From NCBI GenBank assembly GCA_050948785.1, contig JBMNEM010000003.1, forward strand, positions 26,589 through 90,588: a DNA stretch of 64,000 nt. The letters are read 5' to 3'. Positions within the stretch are counted from its first letter, which is position 1; each line of letters starts with the position of its first letter. Positions 34,101 to 43,477 of this stretch are shown here, piece by piece. The DNA is from JAAZMI01 sp050948785 (lineage in GTDB: Bacteria > Bacillota > Dethiobacteria > DTU022 > UBA8154). Made by a program: the position numbers and the translations under genes. Under the pieces are notes generated by a model. The model was not told the origin of the DNA, ran no database searches, and worked only from the letters and a program-made list of their open reading frames with translations.

Positions 34101-37100
34101 ATGCCGACTTTTGACAAGAGATGGCGCTTCAGGCTCTTGCTAACTGTCCTGAGTGTGCTGCTGCTTACCGGTTTTATGGTTGGCCTGATAACGACGGGGA
34201 CAGCCGGTGCGTCTGGGATACCGGTGAGTGTGACCGGGGATGGAGATGATTGTCAGGTTGCAACTGTTCTGACGGAATTGACGGATTCAGAAGATGACAT
34301 TGCCAGCAGTGAAGTTAATCAGGATAAGCAGGTTTTTGATGAATCTTCCGGGCTAAATAAACCCCCAGTTTTAACCGCTGATACAACTAAGAATATTGTT
34401 GGGGAGCCTGTGGAGATTACTTTTAGTGATGACGAAAGCGACGGCTGGAGTGCGGCTATCAGCAGCGTACTAGTAAATGATGAAGAATTAACAGCGGAGC
34501 AATATACGGTTTCCAGTGAAAAGATTATCCTGGCTGTTGGGGTGTTTACTAAAGTTGGCGATTATGAGGTATTGGTTAAAGCTAACGGTTACGTCGATGC
34601 TAGTGTGACCCAAACCATCCAAAAATCGGTAAAGATAACCGGGGATGGAGTGGAAAATGAAAAAACGTTTGCCCTAACTGAGCTGGAGGCAATGAAAGAT
34701 GATGAGCATAAGTGGGTGGAGGCACGCCTTTACAGCTCGATTAACACCTGGCCCACTAAGAAGTGGTATGCCGCCGAAGGCGTAAAACTAGCCAAGCTTT
34801 TAGAAGAAGCCGGCATTAAGGATGAGGCCCAGTTAATCACAGTGAAATCAGCTGATGGTTATAAAATGACTTTTACTAAGAAACAGCTGTTAGATGACAA
34901 ACGATATTATTTCCTAGGCTTAAAAGAAAATCATGAATATTTTGGCCAAATACCCGGTTCAACTGACCAAAAAGTGTTAGTAGATACTATTCTGGCCTTG
35001 AGAAGTGTAGATAGCGATAATCTTGATGAAATAACCGATGAAAATGCGCCAAGGCTGATTTTCGGACAGCGCTGGGTTACAGAACAGACCAACCAGGCTT
35101 TCGCGAAATATGTAAGTGAAATAGAAGTTTCTACCATGGACCCGGAAAAATGGGATGCTCCGACAGCGGCACCGGCAGAGGGCATTGTTCCGGTTGGGAC
35201 CAAGGTAGAATTAAGCAGCCTGACCATGGATGCCGATAAGATTTACTATACTACCGACGGCACCGACCCTTCTTATAAGAGCCTGATCTATAATTGGATT
35301 GCTAAGCGGTGGTGGAGCTCTCGGGAGGATGTTTTAGAAGGAATTAACAAACCGATTGAAATCACCGCAGATACCACCATTAAAGCAGTCACAATTGGTT
35401 TAGGTAAGGAAGACAGCGATATCGTTACCTTTGAGTACCGAGTTGCTCTGGAATTGATAAGCGCTGAAGTGACTTCCGATGGAAATTTGAACCTTATTTG
35501 CAGCAGGGCTGTGGCTGATTCAGCTGAAATGGAAGTAAAGGGTCAGTTTACAGTATTGATTGACGGTCAAGAGGTAGACGTAACAGCCGTAGTGGTGGAT
35601 ACAAATGCTGCTCCAGAGAAGATTTTGCTAGAGCTAGCCACCAAAATTGAAGTCGGTCAGGATGTAACAGTTTCTTACACCAAAAGCGCTAATGAAAACG
35701 AACAGATAAAGTCATCTGATGGGCAGGTGCTGCAAGGTTTCGAACAGGGTTTCTTAGGTGTGCCGAAACTGATTGCCGATACCACTAATAACACAGTAGG
35801 TAGCCCTATAAAGATCACTTTTGAAGACGATGAGGGTTGGCGGAAGGCCATTACCGGAGTTACAGTAAACGGCACTGCAGTAGACAGCGATAAGTATACT
35901 TTTGAAGTCGGTAAAATTATTTTTGACGCTGATATATTTACCGCTGCCGGTGACTACGCTGTAGTTGTTATAGCAACCGGTTACCAGAACGCCACGCTTG
36001 TACAGAAAATTACTGCCAGCAGTGGTGAACCTGGTGGCCCCGGGGAACCCGGCGGAGAAATTGTATTAGAAATTACAGGGGACGGAGTGACAACTCCCAA
36101 GAAGTTTACTCAAGCTGAACTTGAAGAGATGCCGCAGCTTCAGGAAGTATACAGTTGCATCAATACCTGGCCCACCAAAAAATGGTATGTGGGCGAAGGG
36201 GTTGCGCTGAGCTATCTGCTTGGCTCTAAACAGGCGGATATTAAACCGGATGCCACTCTGATTAAATTCTTTGCCAGCGATGGCTATTATATGACACTTA
36301 CGGTTCAGGAGTTGTTAAAGGACAGCCGTTATCGTTTCCCCAATTTCAAGGAGGGTGGCGGCGATGGCGACGGACATCTTCCCGGCTCTTCAAAGGGAGC
36401 GGTAAAGGTGGAGACTCTCCTTGGCCTGAGAACTGCCGAGGGAACTGATGATCCCAGCTATATGAACGATATAAATGCCTTGCTCTTGATGCCGGGGCAG
36501 CGCGCCATGACTGAGCAAACCGGCCCCTTATTTGTAAAAAACGTCAATAAAATTGAGGTGCTTACCGGTTCTATCTCCCAATGGGATGAACCCACGGCTG
36601 AACCCAGCGGCGGTACAGTCCCTGCGGGGACTAAGGTAAGGTTAAGCAATATCGGTATGGATCAAGATAAGGTCCACTATACCCTGGATGGCAGCACCCC
36701 CACCCTCGAAAGTCCGATCTATAACTGGATTGCCAGGCGGTGGTGGTCAACACGTGGCGAAGAAACTGTGGAAAAGATCAACCGCCCCATAGAGCTGACC
36801 AAAGACACCACCATCAAGGCCATTACCATTGGTCCCGGCAAAGAGGACAGCGATGTTGTCACTTTTACCTACAAGGTGACGGGTACTGCGCCGAGCACCA
36901 GCGATAAGATCACACCCGGCGAAGGTGGTACGGTCAGCCTCGGCAATGACGTTGTCATGGAAATACCGGCCGGTGCGCTGACCGGAACCAGCGCTGTAGA
37001 AGTAAAAATAGAGCGTATAGAAGCACCTCCTGCTGCACCCGCAGGCTGCAAGCTGTTGGGTGATGTGTACGAGTTCAGTATCGATGGCGAGAAAAGCTAC

Positions 37101-38231
37101 AATTTTGCCAAGAAAGTAAAGATCAAGTTTAGTTTCGATCCCGAAGCTCTCGGCAAGGACGAGACCCCGGCTGTTCATTATTACGATGAAGCCCAAAGCC
37201 GTTGGATAAATATCGGTGGCAAGGTATTAGACAATATCATAAGCGTGGAGGTAGATCATCTCACCAAGTATGGTGTGATGGTTTCTCTACCTGCTACCGT
37301 AACGGCAACGATCAAGCCTGTCGAGGGCGGCAAGGTAAACCTTGGAGAAGAAGCCATCATGGAAATACCGGCCGGTGCGCTGGCCGGCAGCAGAGCTGTG
37401 GAGGTTAAAATAGAGCGTGTGAAAGCGCCTCCTGCTGCACCTGCAGGCTTCAAGCTGTTGGGTGATGTATTTGAATTCAGCATCGACGGCAAGAAGAGCT
37501 ACAGCTTTGCCAAGAAAGTGAAGATTAAGCTCGGCTTCGATTCCAAAGCCCTCAGCAAAGACGAGGCCCCGGCCGTTCATTATTATGATGAAGCCCAAAG
37601 CCAGTGGGTAGACATCGGCGGTACCATCTCCGACAGCATCATAACTGTGGAAGTGGATCACCTGACCAGATTTGCCGTCTTGGCCGCCATAAAGCAAGAG
37701 AAAGAGCAGCTAACAGATATTGCCGGCCACTGGGCCTATGACAACATCAATAAGCTGGTAGCTTTGGGTGCAATCAGCGGGTACCCCGATGGCAGCTTCA
37801 AACCTGACAATAATATTACCAGGGCTGAATTTGCCACCGTACTAGTGAAGGCATTCCAGCTTGAGAATAAAGGTGGCAAGACCTTTGCTGATACTGCGGC
37901 GCATTGGGCCAAAGAATACATTGCCACGGCAGCAGCTCATGGTATTGTCAATGGCTATGACGCCAATACCTTTGGGCCGGATGACCTGCTTACCCGTGAG
38001 CAGATGGCCGTGATGACCATCATGGCCGCCAAGCTGTCCCCGGCAGCAGGAGAGCTCCGGTTTGCCGACAGCAGCAGCATTTCCGGCTGGGCTAGAAGTT
38101 CTCTGGCCACAGCGGTAAAAAACGGGATTATCAACGGATATCCTGACAACACCGTCCGGCCGCAGGGACGCGCTACCAGGGCGGAGGCTGTGACGGTTAT
38201 TGCCAAGGTGTTGGATAAGAAGAATAAATAA
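34101..38231 (+). CDS. Large SLH surface protein with two sulfite-oxidase-fold-like domains
   Basis: 1376 residues. Signal segment to about residue 36. HID/DUF1533-like domain (about 87-175: PPVLTADTTKNIVGEPVEIT). Sulfite-oxidase-like domain 1 (about 177-345) with YSSINTWPTKKWY (Ser variant). Chitobiase-C-terminal-like domain (about 350-445: DKIYYTTDGTDPS). An Ig-like region to about 555. A second HID. Sulfite-oxidase-like domain 2 (about 655-820) with YSCINTWPTKKWY (Cys variant). A second chitobiase-like domain. Two ZU5-like domains (about 933 and 1066: MEIPAGALTG, MEIPAGALAG). Three SLH domains from about 1200 (DIAGHWAYDNINKLVALGAI, ITRAEFATVLVKAF). SLH domains attach it to the cell wall. 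Role unknown; it may bind a cofactor or tetrapyrrole. Confidence 0.82.
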   Translation: MPTFDKRWRFRLLLTVLSVLLLTGFMVGLITTGTAGASGIPVSVTGDGDDCQVATVLTELTDSEDDIASSEVNQDKQVFDESSGLNKPPVLTADTTKNIVGEPVEITFSDDESDGWSAAISSVLVNDEELTAEQYTVSSEKIILAVGVFTKVGDYEVLVKANGYVDASVTQTIQKSVKITGDGVENEKTFALTELEAMKDDEHKWVEARLYSSINTWPTKKWYAAEGVKLAKLLEEAGIKDEAQLITVKSADGYKMTFTKKQLLDDKRYYFLGLKENHEYFGQIPGSTDQKVLVDTILALRSVDSDNLDEITDENAPRLIFGQRWVTEQTNQAFAKYVSEIEVSTMDPEKWDAPTAAPAEGIVPVGTKVELSSLTMDADKIYYTTDGTDPSYKSLIYNWIAKRWWSSREDVLEGINKPIEITADTTIKAVTIGLGKEDSDIVTFEYRVALELISAEVTSDGNLNLICSRAVADSAEMEVKGQFTVLIDGQEVDVTAVVVDTNAAPEKILLELATKIEVGQDVTVSYTKSANENEQIKSSDGQVLQGFEQGFLGVPKLIADTTNNTVGSPIKITFEDDEGWRKAITGVTVNGTAVDSDKYTFEVGKIIFDADIFTAAGDYAVVVIATGYQNATLVQKITASSGEPGGPGEPGGEIVLEITGDGVTTPKKFTQAELEEMPQLQEVYSCINTWPTKKWYVGEGVALSYLLGSKQADIKPDATLIKFFASDGYYMTLTVQELLKDSRYRFPNFKEGGGDGDGHLPGSSKGAVKVETLLGLRTAEGTDDPSYMNDINALLLMPGQRAMTEQTGPLFVKNVNKIEVLTGSISQWDEPTAEPSGGTVPAGTKVRLSNIGMDQDKVHYTLDGSTPTLESPIYNWIARRWWSTRGEETVEKINRPIELTKDTTIKAITIGPGKEDSDVVTFTYKVTGTAPSTSDKITPGEGGTVSLGNDVVMEIPAGALTGTSAVEVKIERIEAPPAAPAGCKLLGDVYEFSIDGEKSYNFAKKVKIKFSFDPEALGKDETPAVHYYDEAQSRWINIGGKVLDNIISVEVDHLTKYGVMVSLPATVTATIKPVEGGKVNLGEEAIMEIPAGALAGSRAVEVKIERVKAPPAAPAGFKLLGDVFEFSIDGKKSYSFAKKVKIKLGFDSKALSKDEAPAVHYYDEAQSQWVDIGGTISDSIITVEVDHLTRFAVLAAIKQEKEQLTDIAGHWAYDNINKLVALGAISGYPDGSFKPDNNITRAEFATVLVKAFQLENKGGKTFADTAAHWAKEYIATAAAHGIVNGYDANTFGPDDLLTREQMAVMTIMAAKLSPAAGELRFADSSSISGWARSSLATAVKNGIINGYPDNTVRPQGRATRAEAVTVIAKVLDKKNK

Positions 38232-38399
38232 GCTCTGTTTTAAGTTTTTGAAAAACGTTAGGATCTACTGAAGTAAAAAGCTGATCCATACAGATAAATC
38301 AGTTGCTTAAGTCGTGAAAAACGCTTCCCCGAATTTTAAAAAGTTATTTGTGTTGGTAGTTTAAGTGACAAATAGGTGGTGGGAGGAGAGAGTACAACC

Positions 38400-40100
38400 A
38401 TGTATGCCGTTCAGCATAAAAGATTCTATAGGCTTTTGATGATTGTCCTGGGTGTACTGCTGGTTGCCGGTTCGTTGGGCCTGCTGACACCCCTGGCTGC
38501 CTTTGCCGAATCAGAGGAACCGGAAGGCGTTGCGCTTGAAATCACAGGGGACGGGGTAACAAATCCTGTAACGTTGACCCTGACTGAACTTGAAAATATG
38601 GAACAATACCAGCATGTCTACAGTACGATCAACACTTACCCCACCAAGAAATGGTATACGGCAAAAGGGGTCAGGTTGAGGGAACTGCTTGATTTGGCGG
38701 GGTTTAAAAAAGAAGAGGCCCAATTGATCAGGTTTGTGGCCAGCGATGGCTACGAGGTCACCCTGACGGTTAAAGAATTATTAAAAGACAGGCGTTATTA
38801 TTTCCCGGGCCTAAAAGACAATCATATCCACGATGGGAGCATTCCCGGTTCTGCGGAGGGTAAGCTGGAGGTGGAGCCGGTCATTGCCCTACTCAGTACC
38901 GAGGGCAGTGATGACCCTGCTGATATGAACGACAGGGATGCACTGCATTTAATCATTGGGCAGCGGGCCGTAACCGAGCAGACTTGTAATTTATTTTTAA
39001 AATATGTTTGTAAAATCGAAGTACTGGCCACCGCCCCGGAAAAATGGGATAACCCGAAGACGAATATACCTGATGTAACTGTTGTGCCCGAGGGAACCAT
39101 GCTTGAATTATTTAATAAGCTGGGCGACGCGGATAAAATTTATTACACTACAGACGGCAGCACACCGACGGTGAACAGCCCCATGTATAACTGGATTGCC
39201 AAACGCTGGCACCCGTTAAGACCGGAAGATTTGGGCCTTGTGAATAGCCCCTTTGAAATTAAAAAAGATACAGTCATCAAGGCTATCACTATCGGCCCCG
39301 GCAAGGAGGACAGCGATGTCGTCACCTTTACCTTCACTGTTGATCACACCGGCCAGACTGCCGATCCGACGAAGATCCCGGGCGGGCCACCTACTGGCAT
39401 CACTCTTGATCGCAATACAATTAATCTCAAGGTGGGCAGCGCTTTCCAGTTGGAGGCGACTATCACCCCGTACAATGCCACGGATAAGCGGGTAACCTGG
39501 AGTTCCAGTGATACCAGGGTGGCTACGGTGAATAATAGCGGACTGGTGACGGTTGTGGGTCAGGGTACGGCGGTCATCACTGCAACAACTGTGGTTGGCA
39601 ACCATACGGCAACCTGTGTGATCAATGGTCCAAGCCAGGACGAAGACCAGGTTATCGTACCCGCAGAAACCGATTCCCCAAAAGATGAAATACAGGAGGA
39701 TCCTGTGGAGCAAGAGCCGGAAACCGGGCAGCAATACCTGGCGGAAAAGGATGTGACAGCTGCCCTTCCCTCAGCTACTGCTACCGGTAGCGGGTTACCG
39801 GGGAATCCCGATGAACTGCCGGGGGAGGAGCCGCCAGTTGATGAACCGCAGCTGCCGTCAGGTAAGGGACGGTACCTGACAGAAAAAAAAGAACTGGTTG
39901 CTGCTTTAACCAGTCCCGACTCCCCTTCAGAACAGTCGGGCAGCCAGCCCTGGCAGGTATTTGAAATGTCGCTCAGTACTGTACCCTTTCCCCTGCAGGA
40001 AGAACAAAGCAACCTGCATATTTATATGACAGTGATCTTTTTGATCCTTTTTCTTTCCGGTGCGGGCCAAAGATACGCAGAATATGCAAAGGAGCAATGA
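38400..40100 (+). CDS. Membrane-anchored surface protein, first gene of the ExbB/DUF2149 operon
   Basis: 566 residues from an ATG preceded by GGGAGGAG. Signal peptide 1-36 (ending AAFA). Sulfite-oxidase-like domain (about 43-207) with YSTINTYPTKKWY (Thr variant). Chitobiase-C-terminal-like domain (DKIYYTTDGSTPT). Big_2 Ig-like domain (about 330-415: WSSSDTRVATVNNSGLVTVV). A Pro/Glu-rich linker with an internal repeat (YLAEKDVTAAL and YLTEKKELVAAL). A C-terminal membrane segment (YMTVIFLILFLSGAG). It ends 6 nt before the ExbB-type gene, so the membrane tail may contact the proton channel. Confidence 0.8.
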   Translation: MYAVQHKRFYRLLMIVLGVLLVAGSLGLLTPLAAFAESEEPEGVALEITGDGVTNPVTLTLTELENMEQYQHVYSTINTYPTKKWYTAKGVRLRELLDLAGFKKEEAQLIRFVASDGYEVTLTVKELLKDRRYYFPGLKDNHIHDGSIPGSAEGKLEVEPVIALLSTEGSDDPADMNDRDALHLIIGQRAVTEQTCNLFLKYVCKIEVLATAPEKWDNPKTNIPDVTVVPEGTMLELFNKLGDADKIYYTTDGSTPTVNSPMYNWIAKRWHPLRPEDLGLVNSPFEIKKDTVIKAITIGPGKEDSDVVTFTFTVDHTGQTADPTKIPGGPPTGITLDRNTINLKVGSAFQLEATITPYNATDKRVTWSSSDTRVATVNNSGLVTVVGQGTAVITATTVVGNHTATCVINGPSQDEDQVIVPAETDSPKDEIQEDPVEQEPETGQQYLAEKDVTAALPSATATGSGLPGNPDELPGEEPPVDEPQLPSGKGRYLTEKKELVAALTSPDSPSEQSGSQPWQVFEMSLSTVPFPLQEEQSNLHIYMTVIFLILFLSGAGQRYAEYAKEQ

Positions 40101-40106
40101 AACAAA

Positions 40107-40778
40107 GTGATTGAAACTATTTTAACACCCTTAAAAGATGCCATGCATGTTATCTCGTCAGGTTTATTGGTGCCCACCATTACCATTCTGCTGTTGTTTT
40201 TAGCCTGGTTGGTGGTTGAGCTGGGCGGCCTGCTGACAGAAATTCTCACAGAACGACGCAGGAATAAAGTAAATGTGCCGGAGTTGATCAATGCTTTTCA
40301 GGGTAAAGGTGCGGAAGAGATCCTGGACGTGATCGGGCGCAGCAGCCTGTTCCGGCGCCAGAAAAAAGCTCTTAGCGAGTTGATTAGCCACAGTAATTTG
40401 CCCGCCGCCTCCCTGCAGGCCCTGGCGCGCCGCCTGCTTGCCGGTGAAGAACTGCATTATGCCCGGATAACCAACAGAACCGATCTGGTGGTGCGTTTGG
40501 GACCCATGTTTGGATTGATGGGTACGCTTATTCCGCTCGGTCCGGGCATGATCGCTCTGGGCCAGGGTAACACCAAGGTACTGGCAGATTCTTTACTCAT
40601 TGCCTTTGACACGACGGTCTCCGGCCTGGCCGCTGCGGGTGTTGCCTTTGTCATCTCCCGGTTGCGGAAAAGGTGGTATGAGGATTATTTGAGCGCTCTG
40701 GAGGCCTTGATGGAGAGCCTATTGGAGGTGTTTGCCCGTGAACGGGGGATTGAGAAACAGGAGGCACAGGACGCTTAG
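40107..40778 (+). CDS. MotA/TolQ/ExbB proton-channel family protein
   Basis: 223 residues with three membrane segments: VPTITILLLFLAWLVVELGG (about 18-40), then LGPMFGLMGTLIPLGPGMIA (about 132-155) and LLIAFDTTVSGLAAAGVAFV (about 168-190). The GLMGTLIPLG and FDTTVSGLAA segments are the pore-lining signature of the ExbB/TolQ/MotA family, including the conserved Thr. The 90-residue cytoplasmic loop between TM1 and TM2 is typical. GTG start, 6 nt after the upstream stop, and overlap with the next gene. Such channels harness proton flow to drive movement of a partner. Confidence 0.85.
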   Translation: MIETILTPLKDAMHVISSGLLVPTITILLLFLAWLVVELGGLLTEILTERRRNKVNVPELINAFQGKGAEEILDVIGRSSLFRRQKKALSELISHSNLPAASLQALARRLLAGEELHYARITNRTDLVVRLGPMFGLMGTLIPLGPGMIALGQGNTKVLADSLLIAFDTTVSGLAAAGVAFVISRLRKRWYEDYLSALEALMESLLEVFARERGIEKQEAQDA

Positions 40779-41064
40779 GTCGCCTGAAGACGTTGATCCT
40801 TTAGAAGGCGCTACAAACATCGTGGATGCCATGCTGGTATTTGCCTGTGGGTTGATGCTTGCTTTGGCCGTTTACTGGAATATCGACCTGGGCCCCATAG
40901 GAGAGCGTGTTGATCTGCAGCAAGGACGGGAAGTGACAGAAGCTCTGGATCTACGGGAAGATCTGATTGAAACTCAGGGTCAAGGCGATCTTTATGAGAA
41001 GATGGGCACGGTCTACAAGGACCCCCGGACGGGGCAGTTGTTCATGCTGACCGACCAGGAGTAA
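40738..41064 (+). CDS. DUF2149-type one-TM protein, likely ExbD-like partner
   Basis: About 108 residues. After a basic N-terminus (LRNRRHRTLRSPEDVDPLEG), a single membrane segment (ATNIVDAMLVFACGLMLALA) and an outside domain ending VYKDPRTGQLFML. The topology, with an Asp inside the membrane segment, is like that of ExbD/TolR. The DPLEGATNIVDAMLVFACG pattern matches DUF2149, which I know to sit beside ExbB-type genes in methanogens and clostridia. Start is uncertain: GTG 40738 has GGAGG 9 nt upstream; TTG 40732 is also in frame. It overlaps the ExbB-type gene by 41 nt. Confidence 0.78.
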   Translation: MNGGLRNRRHRTLRSPEDVDPLEGATNIVDAMLVFACGLMLALAVYWNIDLGPIGERVDLQQGREVTEALDLREDLIETQGQGDLYEKMGTVYKDPRTGQLFMLTDQE

Positions 41065-41108
41065 TAAATAATTAATAAATATATTGTCAGGAAAGGAGAG
41101 TATGAACA

Positions 41109-42485
41109 ATGCAAACTGAGGGAAAAAGACGTTTCTGCAGGCTTATGCCGGTCTTTTTATTGATACTGTTAACCGCCGTTACATTTAACCTGATGATGCC
41201 AACAGCGACCCTTGCTGCTCCTTCGGAAACGCTGGAAATCTCAGGAGACGGGGTGACGAATCCAATAACGTTTACCCGGGAACAGTTAGAGGGAATGAAG
41301 CAACATCAGGAGGTATACAGTTGTATCAATACCTGGCCCACCAAGAAATGGTATGTGGGCAAAGGGGTCAAATTATGGGACTTGCTTCTTGAGGCGGGAA
41401 TTAAAAAAGAAGAGGCCAAGCTGATTAAATTTACTTCTACAGACAGCTACACAGTAACGCTTACGGTTAAAGAGCTATTCCAGGATAGGCGTTATCGTTT
41501 CCCGCATTTTAAGACCGGCGCTGACGGCGATGGACATCTTCCCGGCTCTTCAGAGAAAGCTGTAGAGGTGGAGCCGCTCATTGGCCTGATCAGCGTTGAA
41601 GGCAGCGATAACCCTCAATACATGAACGATATGAATACTTTTCTGCTGATGCTGGGGCAGCGTACTGTAACCGAGCAAACGGGAAATCTATTTGTAAAAT
41701 ATTTAAATAAGATTGAGGTGCTTACCGCCGAGCCGGAAAAATGGGATACTCCACAGGCCAATCCGGAGGGCGGTACAGTACCCGCGGGGACGATGGTAAC
41801 ACTAAGCAACCTCCACAATGATGATGATAAGATTTATTACACCACCGATGGTAGCACTCCGACCATGAACAGTCCCATGTATAACTGGATTGCCAGCCGG
41901 TGGTGGTCATCACGGGCGGATGTTTTGGGAAAGATCAATCACCCTATTGGCCCCATCAATGAGAACACCACCATCAAGGCGATAACCATCGGTCCCGGCA
42001 AGCGGGACAGCGATGTTATCACCTTCCACTATCAGGTTGCCGGGACTGAGCCCGACAACGGTGCTGCTATCCCCGGGAACGACCAGGAGCCGGAGAAAGA
42101 CTTGAAAGTCATCAAACTCACTATCGGCCAGCAGGCAGGCAGTGTTAATGGTGAGCCCTATACTCTGGACGCGGCACCTTACATTAGTGTCGAGGCCGGG
42201 ACCGGTCGTACGCTGGTACCGCTGCGTTTTATCAGTGAGGCCCTGGGTGCCGGAGTTGATTGGAATCCTGAGACCAAACAGGTAAGCATCACCGATGAAG
42301 GGAAGAAAATTATCCTGACCATCAGTTCCAAGGATGTTCTGGTAGATGGTGAGAAACAAATCATTGACTGTGCGGCGACAATACAGTCCAACCGTACCTT
42401 TGTCCCCCTTCGCTTTGTGAGTGAGACCCTGAAGGCTCAAGTGGACTATAAAGCTGAAACCAAGGAGATCACCATTACCAAATAA
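41109..42485 (+). CDS. Secreted sulfite-oxidase-fold-like protein with copper-amine-oxidase stalk domains
   Basis: 458 residues. Signal peptide to about 36 (PTATLA). Sulfite-oxidase-like domain (about 41-205) with YSCINTWPTKKWYVGKGVKL; this Cys copy keeps the residue expected to bind Mo. Chitobiase-C-terminal-like domain (DKIYYTTDGSTPTMNSPMYN). A C-terminal Cu_amine_oxidN1 stalk domain in two halves (TLVPLRFISEALGAGVDWNP; TFVPLRFVSETLKAQVDYKA), commonly used for cell-wall attachment or spacing in Bacillota. RBS GGAAAGGAG. Last gene of the ExbB/DUF2149 operon; a terminator follows. Confidence 0.82.
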   Translation: MQTEGKRRFCRLMPVFLLILLTAVTFNLMMPTATLAAPSETLEISGDGVTNPITFTREQLEGMKQHQEVYSCINTWPTKKWYVGKGVKLWDLLLEAGIKKEEAKLIKFTSTDSYTVTLTVKELFQDRRYRFPHFKTGADGDGHLPGSSEKAVEVEPLIGLISVEGSDNPQYMNDMNTFLLMLGQRTVTEQTGNLFVKYLNKIEVLTAEPEKWDTPQANPEGGTVPAGTMVTLSNLHNDDDKIYYTTDGSTPTMNSPMYNWIASRWWSSRADVLGKINHPIGPINENTTIKAITIGPGKRDSDVITFHYQVAGTEPDNGAAIPGNDQEPEKDLKVIKLTIGQQAGSVNGEPYTLDAAPYISVEAGTGRTLVPLRFISEALGAGVDWNPETKQVSITDEGKKIILTISSKDVLVDGEKQIIDCAATIQSNRTFVPLRFVSETLKAQVDYKAETKEITITK

Positions 42486-42542
42486 CATACCGGTGGATAC
42501 ACAACTATTTTTAAAATAAATATCTTAAGCGCTTGTTCGGGC

Positions 42543-42575
42543 GGTGGAGGGAAAAGCTCCCTTTTCCTCTCCACC
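42543..42575 (+). terminator. Terminator after the ExbB/DUF2149 operon
   Basis: GGTGGAGGGAAAAG pairs with CTTTTCCTCTCCACC (one bulge) around a 4-nt loop: a strong stem. The T-run after it is poor, but the position fits the operon end. Confidence 0.6.
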
Positions 42576-42619
42576 CCTAACCTCTTTAATTAACATTTAA
42601 AAACCGGGAGGCATCATGC

Positions 42620-43180
42620 ATGCAGTTTCTTTATCTACGCAAGGATAAAGCGGTGGTTTCCACTTTATTATTGCTCCTAATCGTCTGCATTTCATGGTTT
42701 GGATGCAGCCCGCGGGAAGAAGCTGCCGCAGGGACGATTGTTATTGAGGGAGATGCTGTAGAGGGCAAGGCTTTCTTCACGCTGGAGGAACTAAAGTCCA
42801 TGGAGGAGGGTCTGGTAGAGGCCGATTACTTTTCTGTCAATTCTTACGGTACGAAGGAATATTTTCATTTTAAAGGTATCTGGGTAGGGTATATTTTGCA
42901 GGAAAAAGTGAACTTGAAGGACCATGCTTCCAAGGTCACTTTTACAGCAGAGGATGGCTACACAGTGGAATATACACTAACAGATGTTCAGAGGGACGAT
43001 TATATTGACGAACAAAACCCTGAGACAAAATACAAGATGATCCTGGCCTGGGAAGAAGACGGAAGGGAATATGACCTGCGGAAAGGCAACCCTTTTCGAC
43101 TGGTTGTCGGTCAGAAAGAGCCGGGTGATGTGAATAAACCTTACTGGGTGTGCAATGTAAGGACCATTTGTATTGATTGA
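42620..43180 (+). CDS. Lipoprotein with a compact sulfite-oxidase-fold-like domain
   Basis: 186 residues with a lipoprotein signal (VCISWFGC, Cys about 29). The remainder is a single domain: FTLEELKSMEEGLVEADYFS, NSYGTKEYFHFKGIWV, VTFTAEDGYTVEYTLTDVQR and GNPFRLVVGQKEPGD. Order and motifs parallel the sulfite-oxidase-like domains of the neighbours; the presumed ligand position is Ser (YFSVNSYGTKEY). The final NPFRLVV segment resembles the PLRLV motif of Mo-enzyme folds. A deleted second copy of this gene lies at 46813-46950. Confidence 0.7.
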   Translation: MQFLYLRKDKAVVSTLLLLLIVCISWFGCSPREEAAAGTIVIEGDAVEGKAFFTLEELKSMEEGLVEADYFSVNSYGTKEYFHFKGIWVGYILQEKVNLKDHASKVTFTAEDGYTVEYTLTDVQRDDYIDEQNPETKYKMILAWEEDGREYDLRKGNPFRLVVGQKEPGDVNKPYWVCNVRTICID

Positions 43181-43477
43181 GCTTTAATATTTTATAGTAA
43201 ACGTGATAAAGTATATTTTTTTAAAAACGCTATGCACTTTTGTGCATACTAAGTTCTTTCTTTAAATAGTGGTGGTGAATGCAGAGCCCATAATTACACG
43301 ATGTACAGCCTATTCGTACGACCTTAAAAATACTTTTTTAAACATGCAGAGAATCAAATAAGAACCGGGATGTGGGTATCAATCTCTAAAGTGGTTAGTA
43401 GAAATAGAAATTTGGTTGCTAATAAATGGTAATAAATTAAGTGTATTTTATTAGTTAATGGAAAGAGGTGTTTCGGT
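43181..43477. other. Leader region with hairpin and shared upstream element
   Basis: TATGCAC (43231-43237) and GTGCATA (43242-43248) form a tight hairpin. The word GCAGAGCCCATAATTACAC (43281-43299) recurs almost unchanged at 53191-53211 before another surface gene, suggesting a common leader. No gene was seen. Confidence 0.45.

Noticed and set aside
40107..41064. Flagellar stator (MotA/MotB) interpretation
   Set aside because: The second protein lacks the OmpA-like peptidoglycan domain of MotB, and no flagellar genes are nearby; ExbB/DUF2149 fits better.
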